From Neocallimastix lanati (nom. inval.) (taxonomy: Eukaryota; Neocallimastigomycota; Neocallimastigomycetes; Neocallimastigales; Neocallimastigaceae): a stretch of DNA of 64,000 bases. Each line of letters opens with the position of its first letter. Position 1 is the stretch's first letter. The notes beneath the pieces were generated by a model. That model searched no databases. It worked only from the letters and a program-made list of their open reading frames with translations, and was not told the origin of the DNA. Both the position numbers and the translations under genes were made by a program. Below are positions 46,401 through 54,663 of this stretch, in pieces. The DNA is taken from contig JACVTC010000197.1 of the NCBI GenBank assembly GCA_016946835.1, positions 1-64,000 on the forward strand, read 5' to 3'.

Positions 46401-47450
46401 AACAATAATTCCTTCCGAGTATTCTTCATCTTGTGTTGCTAGTTGGATTCTTCCACGACTTTTTCCAACTATTTCATATTCACCAGGTAATTTATCAAAA
46501 TACTGCTTAGTAACGATGCTTAGGTTACTACAAGAATCAATTAAAAGTTTTCCTAGTACTCCGTCAACACTTGCATCAACCATTGCTAAGTCTTCTTCGG
46601 CTACTTCATTACTTTTACTTATGTAGCTATGGTCATAGTTATTTACTAATAAAGTTCGTGCTATTACATTGTCTACAGTTCCAATTATTTTAGACTTTTC
46701 TAACTTTAAACCTTGAGTTAATTGTGAACGAATTTTAGGACATGCATTCAAGAGTTGACCTATCGTAATACTGGATTTAAGATTATTTAAATCATCCATA
46801 ATATTGTAAGGTTCTTTATTATTCATCATTTTGATATTCCTTTTTACTAACTGAGTATTTTCATTATTAGTTTCTTTAGTTTTTGTTGAAATTAATTTTT
46901 CCAAAGTATTAGTTTTATTTTGTTGATTATCTTTATTCATTTCTATATCTTCTATTTCATTATCGATTACAAGTATATCTTCAGATTCAACTTTTTTCTT
47001 TCCTTTTGATGAATAATTGTTGTTTTCTTCTTTACTTTCTCTTACTCTTGTTATATTTCTTAATTCCTTTTCTTTTTGTTTTTCTTTGTTAATATTTGGT
47101 TGAGTTAAAATTGAAGGAAGTATTTGATTTTTATAAACTTTATTTGGTTTATTATGTAGCTCATTTTCTTTCTTCTTTCTTAAAGCAGGAGTTGCGAAAG
47201 GACGTGGATTATCTTTTAAACTTTTATGTACTTTCTTGGAATTATTTTCTTCCTTTTCGCTGTTATTATCATTCATTTTTCTTTTTATAGTATTTATAAT
47301 GATATTATCCTCACTTTCAGTTGTGTCACTAAAATCAGATTCTTCAGATTCTTTATTAAAGGAATTATTATCAATTGGGGTATTCTTGGTAAAAGTATTA
47401 TTTTGTAAATTATTTAATGAAGCTATTGTTTTGTCATTGGGAGTGCTTCT
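43461..47450 (-). CDS. Pol polyprotein of element G (PR-RT-RNaseH-INT), intact
   Basis: Open in the -1 frame from the gag slippery site; 1271 codons from the first Met at 47276. Residues about 1-170 are a charged linker. Then come IGQLLNACPKIRSQLTQGLK, a protease motif KLLIDSCSNLSIVTK near 245 with DSC not DSG, and RT with IEPSCSEWSSPVVLILK and VYVFIDDVLIYS near 596 (FIDD box). RNaseH has IIRTDASYNGIGG near 743, DLEGTALFYC, IYTDHKPL and NVLADALSRM. Integrase has HHCC near 925-968 (HNIGHEGYYKTYQ to CEKCQ), GLDIIGPLPKT, TTDNGVQF and SNGLTENRN near 1089, then a GPF-type C-terminus. All motifs are intact and the LTRs are nearly identical, so this copy may be active. Confidence 0.95.
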   Translation of the reverse strand, partial: RSTPNDKTIASLNNLQNNTFTKNTPIDNNSFNKESEESDFSDTTESEDNIIINTIKRKMNDNNSEKEENNSKKVHKSLKDNPRPFATPALRKKKENELHNKPNKVYKNQILPSILTQPNINKEKQKEKELRNITRVRESKEENNNYSSKGKKKVESEDILVIDNEIEDIEMNKDNQQNKTNTLEKLISTKTKETNNENTQLVKRNIKMMNNKEPYNIMDDLNNLKSSITIGQLLNACPKIRSQLTQGLKLEKSKIIGTVDNVIARTLLVNNYDHSYISKSNEVAEEDLAMVDASVDGVLGKLLIDSCSNLSIVTKQYFDKLPGEYEIVGKSRGRIQLATQDEEYSEGIIVRLPVKINNYEFNADFRIIEKEDSFYDMLINFKTQIDHCLFIHPTLNSLCKLLSESEYEEIAKINNQYYDEESIICTIRKVEETNNEKEIIKELTPMEFIESDEFLSTLNKDYKEQIIKILKEMIDIVATSTEELTPSKLSPHKIRLKANAKPVKLRSYRLTKLKSDILKEELTKLIKKGLIEPSCSEWSSPVVLILKHNGKWRLCIDYRKVNDMTEKDSYSVPYIDEIFDSLGGAKIFTTLDLFSGFHQILMDEESVEVTTFTTKFGNYQFKVMPFGLTGAPSTFQREMNKILFPFIGEFVYVFIDDVLIYSKSIEEHLIHIKQVLEVFKENKLKINIEKCHFLQTEVDVLGHKLTTKGLSPMESKITAIKKWEAPSSLHELRSFLGAVGYYRDFIPKYAQITSPLCKLLKKNTKYEWNKEQQESFELLKEKLINAPILKFPSFDKPFIIRTDASYNGIGGVLLQKEEETGKEHPIHFISRSLKKAEKNYGITDLEGTALFYCMTKFKSYIEGNPLPTTIYTDHKPLVGLFKNKEPLNARQTRWCLTASMLGINIKYESGKKNVLADALSRMKSKEERKILLTKITNGNNEELLSKVIKEFINEKFTVIDGEDYFIDNGNYRKLITDENERFKLILEAHNIGHEGYYKTYQRLKKNFYWNHMIKDIKRIVSNCEKCQLNRPQPYPEPTEIHPTKVEGPFVHLGLDIIGPLPKTRNNNQYIIVTVDYFTKWVEAEPTENITSSDIIKFLINVFARHGVPQVITTDNGVQFTSDMTKIFLDLYDVYVKFIATYHPESNGLTENRNKEIGKLLRLLGRKNQDWDEVLPSALWALRTTKNTATGHSSFELVYGREDQQPYDIAIRTIENAGKSYDEILMEKFVRHYQWTREACENVKNANKYWATRREEQISMKKGKELKAGDLVLVRNFSRTKLEPYYNGPFKILKIQFNTATLIDQKTGKQLDRNVHFKNLVKFNSAYREA

Positions 47451-47471
47451 GCTCCCATTTAGAAGTTTAAA
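47439..47471 (-). promoter_or_regulatory. -1 ribosomal frameshift module, element G gag/pol
   Basis: On the minus strand the slippery heptamer U-UUA-AAC (plus GTTTAAA, 47465-47471) is followed by an 8-nt spacer containing the gag stop UAA and a hairpin GGGAGC-AGAA-GCACTCCC (47439-47456). A -1 slip converts the frame to one open through pol, giving LNGSRSTP right after the site. Element B has the same heptamer, spacer length and GSRSTP junction peptide. Confidence 0.88.
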
Positions 47472-48364
47472 GACTTTTTGGAATATATTTCTTTTTTATT
47501 TTTTTCCATAATCTTATTTAATTGAGGGCAATAGTATGAGTAATGACCTTCTTCCTTACAGAAGAAGCAAGTTTTAACAGATAAATTTCTCATTTTCTGG
47601 GTTGATTCTTCTATAATATCTTGAGGTTTCAGTTTATTATTTGTTTGACTTGTTTGGAAAGTTTCGTTTCTTCTTTTAGGATAAAGTCTTGAAGTAGTAC
47701 TGTTTTGATTATTTTGATTATGCTGGGAATTATTAACATTATAGGTATTAATATTATTTTTCCTTACAGAAAGTCTATCTACTTTCTCGGCAATTTTGAA
47801 AGCTTTCTCCATACTTATATCATCTTTAAGGGATAATTTCTTCCAGGCTTCATAATTATTTTGAATAGAGTCAATATAATCTAGTACACCAATGCGCTTT
47901 CTTCTCTTTTTATCAAGTTTAGTGTACAAAGTTCTATATCTTACATTAAAGTCTTTAATCTTTTCGTTTCTTTTAATTCGCATTGCACGAAGTTCTTTAA
48001 GAAGTAAATTTTGGTCTTCTTTAATACCGTAAAAATTTTCAAGACTTGAAATAATTTTTTCAAGAGAAGGAAATTTATCATCATCAACATTTTCTTCTTC
48101 ATCATCTTCTTCTTCATCTGATGAATCATCACTTTCATCATCACTATCTTCTCCCAAATCTTCAATAACGCGTTGTACTTCACCAGAGCTGGTAAGTAAA
48201 CAAGCATTAAATATTGTTTCCGGATCTGTGATACCTTGTATCTTGATCCAAAGTTTTAATTCAGTAGCCCAGGACTTTATATCTAAATTGTCCTTGCTAA
48301 GCTTCACTATGTCTCGTAATTCTTTCTTTAATTCTTTAAAACTTAAAGTACTTTTAGTAGACAT
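47459..48364 (-). CDS. Gag of element G
   Basis: 301 codons from MSTKSTLSFKELKKELRD. The frame is open 24 codons further up (Met at 48436), but the Met at 48364 aligns with the start of gag in element B and is preferred. It has an N-terminal helical domain, an acidic run near residues 85-110 (Asp/Glu/Ser), a capsid C-terminal motif with LLKELRAMRIKRNEKIKDFN, and a CCHC knuckle CFFCKEEGHYSYYC near 272. It ends two codons after the slippery site. Expected role: particle assembly and RNA binding; the intact Gag and Pol may also mobilise the broken copy B. Confidence 0.93.
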   Translation of the reverse strand: MSTKSTLSFKELKKELRDIVKLSKDNLDIKSWATELKLWIKIQGITDPETIFNACLLTSSGEVQRVIEDLGEDSDDESDDSSDEEEDDEEENVDDDKFPSLEKIISSLENFYGIKEDQNLLLKELRAMRIKRNEKIKDFNVRYRTLYTKLDKKRRKRIGVLDYIDSIQNNYEAWKKLSLKDDISMEKAFKIAEKVDRLSVRKNNINTYNVNNSQHNQNNQNSTTSRLYPKRRNETFQTSQTNNKLKPQDIIEESTQKMRNLSVKTCFFCKEEGHYSYYCPQLNKIMEKNKKEIYSKKSLNF

Positions 48365-48544
48365 TTCGTTTTTAGTTAATAATTTTTTATTGTAAATTAA
48401 CGAGGTTATTAAATACGAATAAATTTGAAAGTCCAACTTTAAAAATATAATTTAACAAGTAATTTAATATCGAATCAAATTTTAAAACAATATATCTTAG
48501 TAATTTTTGAAAATAATAATTTTATTTGCTTTCTTTAGTAAGTA

Positions 48545-48741
48545 TAAGCTCGAAATCCTTATCGACAACTTAGTAGAAATTATAAAGCACGAGGTTCTTT
48601 TCGACTACTTTTTTAAGAATAATTTTAAGTTCGAAATCTTTATCGACAACTTAATAGAATAATTTTAAGTTCGAAATCTTTATCGACAACTTAATAGAAT
48701 ATTTTTCAAGCTCGAAATCTTTATCGACCACTTGAATTTTG
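48545..48741 (-). repeat. Four-copy repeat in the leader of element G
   Basis: A unit of about 40 bp with core TCGAAATCTTTATCGACAAC occurs four times (near 48550, 48630, 48670 and 48710), the middle two nearly identical. Each unit can fold through its AAGTTCG and CAACTT ends. It lies between gag and the conserved leader RNA and is absent from element B. Confidence 0.7.
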
Positions 48742-48903
48742 TAATTTAGTATATTTGTAGTAATAAATTTAGAAGCAAAGTTTTATTTATTATTTTCACC
48801 TTTCAAAAATTTTTCTTTTTAAACGATAAATATTGTATTGTTATAGCTAATAAAATTATTAATTAATTATAATTATTAAATACAAAAAAATAATCTTTAT
48901 TGT

Positions 48904-49063
48904 CGTACAATCTGATAGTACACACTGTCTGACGTGCAGCTTACCTAATGGTGTCATGCCACGCGTGTGCCACGATTACTATATTCAATATAAAATATAG
49001 CAGTTCAGAGCCCACTAGCCCAATTACTATGTAGGATAAACTTAATCCGATAATCTATGTACG
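48904..49063 (-). ncRNA. Conserved structured leader RNA, element G
   Basis: 160-nt GC-rich island equivalent to 10687-10850 in element B. The closing stem is CGTACA (48904-48909) / TGTACG (49058-49063) and the inner stem CTATATT (48979-48985) / AATATAG (48994-49000). Both stems differ from element B by paired substitutions. Loop and linker sequences such as TGCCACGCGTGTGCCACG are unchanged. Confidence 0.75.
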
Positions 49064-49309
49064 GAATAAAAAAAAATTTTAAAAGTATTCAATAATATTT
49101 TTATTAACTAATAAAAATTAACTAAAAACACAATATTTTCAAAGTAAATTAAGATTCTATTACAGGAATTATATAACAAATAAAGTATCAGTAATAAAAA
49201 AAAATAAAAAAATTTAAATGGCGAAGTTAGCCAAAGTCTGATACTTTATATAATAAAGTGCCTTATAACTAGCACAAAGAAAAGTAAAAAAAAAATTATA
49301 TAAAAAAAA

Positions 49310-49672
49310 CAATCTTACGCCTTCGGTGACGTAAGCTCCTTATTCGCCAGTGCTTGGAAAGTACCCGCACCTTCGTGTGTTGAAACGTTGAAGGTTGAAC
49401 TATTATTACCGGGTCGGTAACCAAATACCTTCGTCTACTTTCCAATTAATCTCCAAATTAACTACTATTCAATAACCTACTATGAATAGAGTTAATTTGT
49501 TGCTATCTGAGAATACACTGTGTATGAGCTCTATCCGCTCCTTGTTATAATTTTACAAAATTTGTTTTTTTAGAATCTTAATTTTACTTATTTAAAAAAA
49601 AATTTTTTTTTTATATATATATATCAAACAAGCGCCATAGGTTAATCAAAGGATTAACGACTTACTTGTTTA
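49310..49672 (-). other. Additional structured leader domain of element G
   Basis: GC-rich region with clear stems. CTTACG (49314-49319) / CGTAAG (49330-49335) carries a TTCG loop. TTGGAAAGTA (49354-49363) / TACTTTCCAA (49436-49445) is a perfect 10-bp long-range pair. A nested hairpin is AAACAAG (49626-49632) / CTTGTTT (49665-49671) enclosing GTTAATC (49641-49647) / GATTAAC (49652-49658). Element B has only plain AT sequence here, so the domain was gained by G or lost by B. Confidence 0.6.
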
Positions 49673-49736
49673 TCAATATAAAATAAAAAAAAATTAAAAA
49701 AAAATCTATGTTATTTACTATTATTTCTATTTAATT

Positions 49737-49753
49737 CCCCGATATCTCCACCA
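49737..49753 (-). other. tRNA primer binding site, element G
   Basis: CCCCGATATCTCCACCA on the plus strand, identical to the site of element B, 6 nt from the 5' LTR. Confidence 0.88.
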
Positions 49754-49759
49754 TATAAA

Positions 49760-50073
49760 TGTTAAGGTTTTAGAGAATTAAATAAAAATAAAGTAAGGAA
49801 ACACAAATTTTATTTATTTATTTATTATTTTTATTTATAAATTTATTTGATTTTATTTGATTTGATTCGATGATATTTAAAAATTAGTAGCAAAATTTAC
49901 AACTATTTATACTTTTTTTTCAAGGCATAAAAGTTGTTCTTGCCACTAAATTACATTTTATTATTATTTTTCTTTTTATATATAAAAACTATTAAATTTA
50001 AATTGATTTTTATAATCAATTATATAAAATTTAATTATAACAATATAAATAAAATACATTTATAATATTAATA

Positions 50074-50129
<56 letters not shown>

Positions 50130-50621
50130 CTAATCTATCTAAAATATTACTAATAAGAATTTATTTAATTGGCTAAAATTTTTATTACAATCTGTTAAAA
50201 TATTCAAATAAAAATAAAAATACTATTCTAATATAAAGGTTTTTAATAAAATAAAATATTTTTCAATATAAAATAAAACATTTCGATATAAAATTTTATA
50301 ATAAAAGTTAAAATATAATATATAAATTTTTAATTATCAATATATAAAAATATTATTAATACAAATTTTCATTATTAATATAAAAATAAAAAAATAAGAT
50401 TTATTATTAATATTGTTAATATAAGTTTTAAATATATAAAAATATTACTATTAATATAAGATTTAATATAAAAATTATAAAGTTTAATATAATTTTTGAT
50501 CTAATTTTTAATCTTTGAATTTAAAAATTTATTAAAGTACAAAAATAATAATGTACACATAATGTATTAGAAATAAATCGTAGATTTAATTAAGAATGCA
50601 TTATTTAGTACATTCTTATCA
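49760..50621 (-). repeat. Right (5') LTR of element G
   Basis: 862 bp, identical to 42579-43442 except for two fewer T in the poly-T run (50078-50129). The sequence after it resumes the interrupted reading frame of element D. Confidence 0.95.
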
Positions 50622-51675
50622 ATAATACTCACAAAATCCGTGGTATTGGTGGTATTCAAACTCTTTCTCTGCAAACAATTCCAGTTACTCTTAAATACTC
50701 TAACCACCGTTGTATTACTTCCTTTTATGTTACTAATTTACCTTCTTGTAATTGTATTCTTGGATTCGATTGGTTAAAGACTCACAATCCATCTATTGAC
50801 TTTGCCAATATGAAACTCCTCTTTAACTCAAATCATTGCAACTCTAATTGTCTTGTAATTCCTTCTTCTTATCCAGTAACTCCATGTGAACAATCTTCTA
50901 CTAATAAAGCTAATATTAAGATTTTTACTTCTTTTCCAATTTCCAACACTTCTTCTAGCTCTAATTCCTCCTCATACACTACTGATTTGGAAACTCTATC
51001 TAAGAAACTCCCAAAGGAACTTGTTGAGTATATTGATGTTTTCAACGAAGCTATTGCTAATGTTCTCCCTCCTTACAGACCTTACGATTGTGAGATTAAA
51101 ATTAAAGATGACGGTAAACTCTATTATGGTCCTATATACCTTCTTACTGCCGAAGAATCTGATGTTCTTGAAGAATATATTAAAGAAAACTTTGCAAAAG
51201 GGTTTATAAGAAAATCGAAATCTCCAGCTGGCGCTCCGATCCTCTTCGTAAGAAAGAAGAATGGAAAACTCCGTATGGTTATCGACTACCGGCGGTTAAA
51301 TGAAATCGCAATCCGAGATTCATACCCTCTTCCGTTGATCAATGATATGCTAGAGAGTTTAGGTAAAGGTAAGATATTCTCAAAGCTGGACCTTAAGTCG
51401 GCTTATAACCTAATTCGGATTAAAAGTGGTGATGAATACAAAACTGCTTTTACTTGTAAATTAGGTCATTTCGAGTACTCTGTAATGCCTTTTGAACTCA
51501 AGAATGCTCCCGCGGTCTTTCAACACTTTATAAATGACATCTTTGAAGATATTATTGGCAAATTTGTATACTGTTATATCGACGACATTATTATATTCTC
51601 TTCAGATTACTTTACAAAACTGATAATACAAATATTACAAATTAAACTTGAAACCAAGTTAAATTTGAGGGGGAA
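50622..51675 (+). pseudogene. Protease C-terminus and RT of element D, then deletion to the polypurine tract
   Basis: From 50630 the frame continues the protein cut at 42121: NTHKIRGIGGIQTLSLQTIP, CNCILGFDWLKTHNPSID, then RT with GFIRKSKSPAGAPILFVRKK, MVIDYRRLNEIAIRDSYPLP, VMPFELKNAPAVFQ (Glu for the usual Gly) and YCYIDDIIIFSSD. Immediately after the YIDD box the sequence turns into a short tail and the polypurine tract TTGAGGGGGAA at 51664-51674. RT thumb, RNaseH and integrase are missing. Element D was therefore a deletion derivative or lost these domains later. Confidence 0.85.
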
Positions 51676-51930
51676 TGTTGGAAAGAAATTACTTGTAAAA
51701 TATTATTAGTCATAAAAATAAAATATATTTAGTTAATAACTAATAGTATTTATGTATCTATTATTATATAAGAAAAGTATAAAAGAAACTCTTTTTCTCT
51801 AAAAAAATAAAAAATAACAATAAAAAATTAATAAAACATAAAGATAATTTATAATACTAAAATAATTATATGTTCACATTTTCGTGTTTAAAATAAATAA
51901 ATATAGCAATTAATAAAGTAAAATCTTTTT
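51676..51930 (+). repeat. Probable 3' LTR of element D (partial)
   Basis: TGTTGGAAAGAAATTACTTG follows directly on the polypurine tract, with a TATA-like TATAAAAGAAACTC about 100 bp inside. The right end is not defined; remnant J begins near 51930. Confidence 0.5.
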
Positions 51931-51938
51931 TTAAAAAT

Positions 51939-52870
51939 GTGTTCAATTTTAAAGATTTAAAAAAGGAACTTAAAGTTAATGAGAAAGTATCCAAAGAAAA
52001 TTTGGATATTAAGACTTGGAAGTCTGATTTAGAGCTTTGGATAAAGCTTAAACATATTGAAGACTCCAAAATTATATTTTATGCTTGTGTTTTAACCTCA
52101 ATTGGTGAAACCAGGAAAGTCATCCAAGAATTAGTGGATGATAATGATAAAGATGATTATAGTAATGATGACAATAATAATGATAATGATGCTAACTCTA
52201 AGGATATTGATGAGGATGATGAGGATGATGAGGATGAAGAAGATAAGGAAAATGATGAAAAGAATAATTCATATGTAAAGGCTTATCCTTCCCTTAATCG
52301 AATTGTAAAAGCTGTAGAAGACTTTTATGATATTAGGGAAGATAAAAATAATTTATTAAGAGAGTTACGTACTCTTAGAATTAAGAAGAATGAAAAAAAT
52401 TAAGGATTTTAATATTAAATATAAAACTTTATATTTAAAGTTAAATAAAAAGAAAAGAAGTCAAATAAGTGTTTTAGACTACACAGACTCCATTGAAAAC
52501 AATATTGAAGCCTGGAAGCGTCTAACCTTATTTGATGGCATTCCTCTGTCAAAAGCCTTTAAAATTGCTGAAAAAGCAGATAGGTTAAATTATATGGGTA
52601 GTAATCAGAGAAGACATTCTTCTATCCCTTCACCTTCTGCAAATACTTCTTTTAATAATAAAATTAATTTTCATCCTCCTAAAAAAAATAAGTTAGAACA
52701 AAAAGTTAATATTAAACCTAATGAAGATAATGACATAGAGGAATTAACAAGAAAAATGAGAAATTTGACAATTAAGGCTTGTTATTTCTCTAAAGAACCT
52801 GGTCATTATCAAAACAATTGCCCAAAGTTGAGAGCAATTGTTGATAAAAATAGAAAGGAAATAAAAAACA
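51939..52870 (+). pseudogene. Gag remnant J of the B/G family
   Basis: Two frames (51939-52403 and 52390-52977) give a gag collinear with those of B and G: MFNFKDLKKELKVNEKVSKE, an acidic Asp/Glu/Asn run of about 45 residues, LLRELRTLRIKKNEK, ISVLDYTDSIENNIEAWKRL, and a zinc knuckle in which the second Cys has become Ser (CYFSKEPGHYQNNC). A 1-nt change near 52395 in an A run shifts the frame. Confidence 0.8.
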
Positions 52871-53240
52871 ATAAACGTTTAACAAAATTTAGGTCTTTTC
52901 TAAGATTAGTCAATTATTATAGGAAGTTTATACCTAATTTCACTAATCCATTATACAAGCTTTTACAAAAACATTAAGATTTCTTTTGGACAAAAAGTGT
53001 TAAGAAAGCTTAGAAAAATTAAAAAAATTTATAGTTAACTACCCCATTCTGAAATTCCAAAATTTTATTAAGCCTTTTATAATTAGGATAGATGTATCAT
53101 ACGACGGTTTGGGAGGTGTATTGTTACAAAAGTATTATAGAAAAGAATTCCCAATTCACTATGTAATTCGGGCACTGAAGAAAAAAGAAAAGAATTATTC
53201 TATAACAAAATTGGAAAGAACCGGGATGATTCTACAGAAA
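52871..53240 (+). pseudogene. RT thumb and RNaseH scrap of remnant J
   Basis: Right after the gag knuckle the frame reads FRSFLRLVNYYRKFIPNFTN (RT/RNaseH junction) and, with stops and shifts, IIRIDVSYDGLGGVLLQK near 53085-53135. Protease and the RT core are absent, so an internal deletion joined gag to the thumb. From 53240 to 53700 only AT-rich sequence with no readable motif is seen. Confidence 0.7.
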
Positions 53241-53704
53241 AAGATGAAGATGATGATCCTATAGATATTGATTACTTTAGCAAGAGTAAAAGAATTCCAG
53301 AATTAACCAAAAATAATTCTAACTTCAATTACAATAAGTAAAATAGATAAGAAAGATAATAAAAGTTATTTTCACATACATGATGTGATTGAACATTCCA
53401 CAAAAGAATGGCATTTCAATCTCAAAAACAGAGAAAATAATATTAAAAATTAAAATATAGAAACAAAGGGAGGCAAAACCAGTAACAAGAGAAGGAATCA
53501 TTAAATTATTAGTAAATTCAAGAAACTATAATAATTATTGTAATAAAAAGTAAAAACTACGATGAAAACTTTGATTTTAAGGATGCTAGAGCACTAATAT
53601 ATCAGAGAAAACAAAATAATAAAAATATATTGTGAAATATAAATTTATTGATTCTAAATATTAATAAACATATTCATGATTTTTAAATATAATTAATAAA
53701 AGAA

Positions 53705-54340
53705 ATACTATTTGTTTATTTTATTTTATTTTATTAAATCTGTACTTTATATTTACATTTCTATTATTTATTCTATTTTTATTTTATTTCATTTTATTTT
53801 ATTTTTTTTTATTTTATTTTATTTTATTTTATTTTATTCAATCTGTACTTATATTTATATTTATACTATTTATTTTATTTTATTTTATTTTATTTTATTC
53901 AATCTGTACTTATATTTATATTTCTACTATTTATTTTATTTTATTTTATTTTATTTTATTTTATTCAATCTGTACTTATATTTATATTTCTACTATTTAT
54001 TTTATTTTATTTTATTTTATTCAATCTGTACTTATATTTATATTTCTACTATTTATTTAATTTTATTTTATTTTATTTTATTTTATTTTATTTTATTTTA
54101 TTTTATTCAATCTGTACTTATATTTATATTTCTACTATTTATTTAATTTTATTTTATTTTATTTTATTTTATTTTATTTTATTTTATTTTATTTTATTTT
54201 ATTTTATTTTATTTTATTTTATTTTATTTTATTTTATTTTATTTTATTTTATTTTATTTTATTTTATTTTATTTTATTTTATTTTATTTTATTTTATTTT
54301 ATTTAATTTTATTTAATCTGTACCTTAATAAAATTTATAT
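53705..54340. repeat. ATTTT satellite with interspersed 35-bp motif
   Basis: Tandem ATTTT pentamers interrupted about five times by a block starting ATTCAATCTGTACTTATATT and continuing to TCTACTAT. The last 180 bp or so is pure pentamer. The same block occurs in inverted orientation at 61610-61830 on the far side of the copia element. Confidence 0.9.
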
Positions 54341-54378
54341 TTTACTATGTTAAAATATAAATATTGAAGTTTTGTATA

Positions 54379-54612
54379 TTTTAAATCCAAAAAGACACAC
54401 GAAATATTAAAGAGATATATTAGTATGTTTTATTATATGTTTTATTATATTTTCTATTAAAGAGAAAAATGTTCAAGAAAAGTGAATTGTTAATTATAAT
54501 AATACAATTATTTATACACTTTAACATTTATATATATAAAACTATTGGTTAAATATTTAATTTATAACATAAACCATTAATATACTATTTTAATAGTTTC
54601 TTACTTCTGACA
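54379..54612 (-). repeat. Left (3') LTR of copia element K
   Basis: The 234-bp LTR (TTTTAAATCC...TTCTGACA on the plus strand) matches 60505-60736 except for one TA dinucleotide. It is flanked on the left by GTATA (54374-54378), repeated at 60737-60741 as a 5-bp target-site duplication. Confidence 0.93.
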
Positions 54613-54663
54613 TTCCTCCTAAGTATAATATTAATAAATTTTATACTTTTCAATATATACTAT

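Noticed and set aside
53712-54146. 144-codon plus-strand ORF
   Set aside because: It is the translation of the ATTTT satellite (Phe/Ile/Leu/Tyr only).
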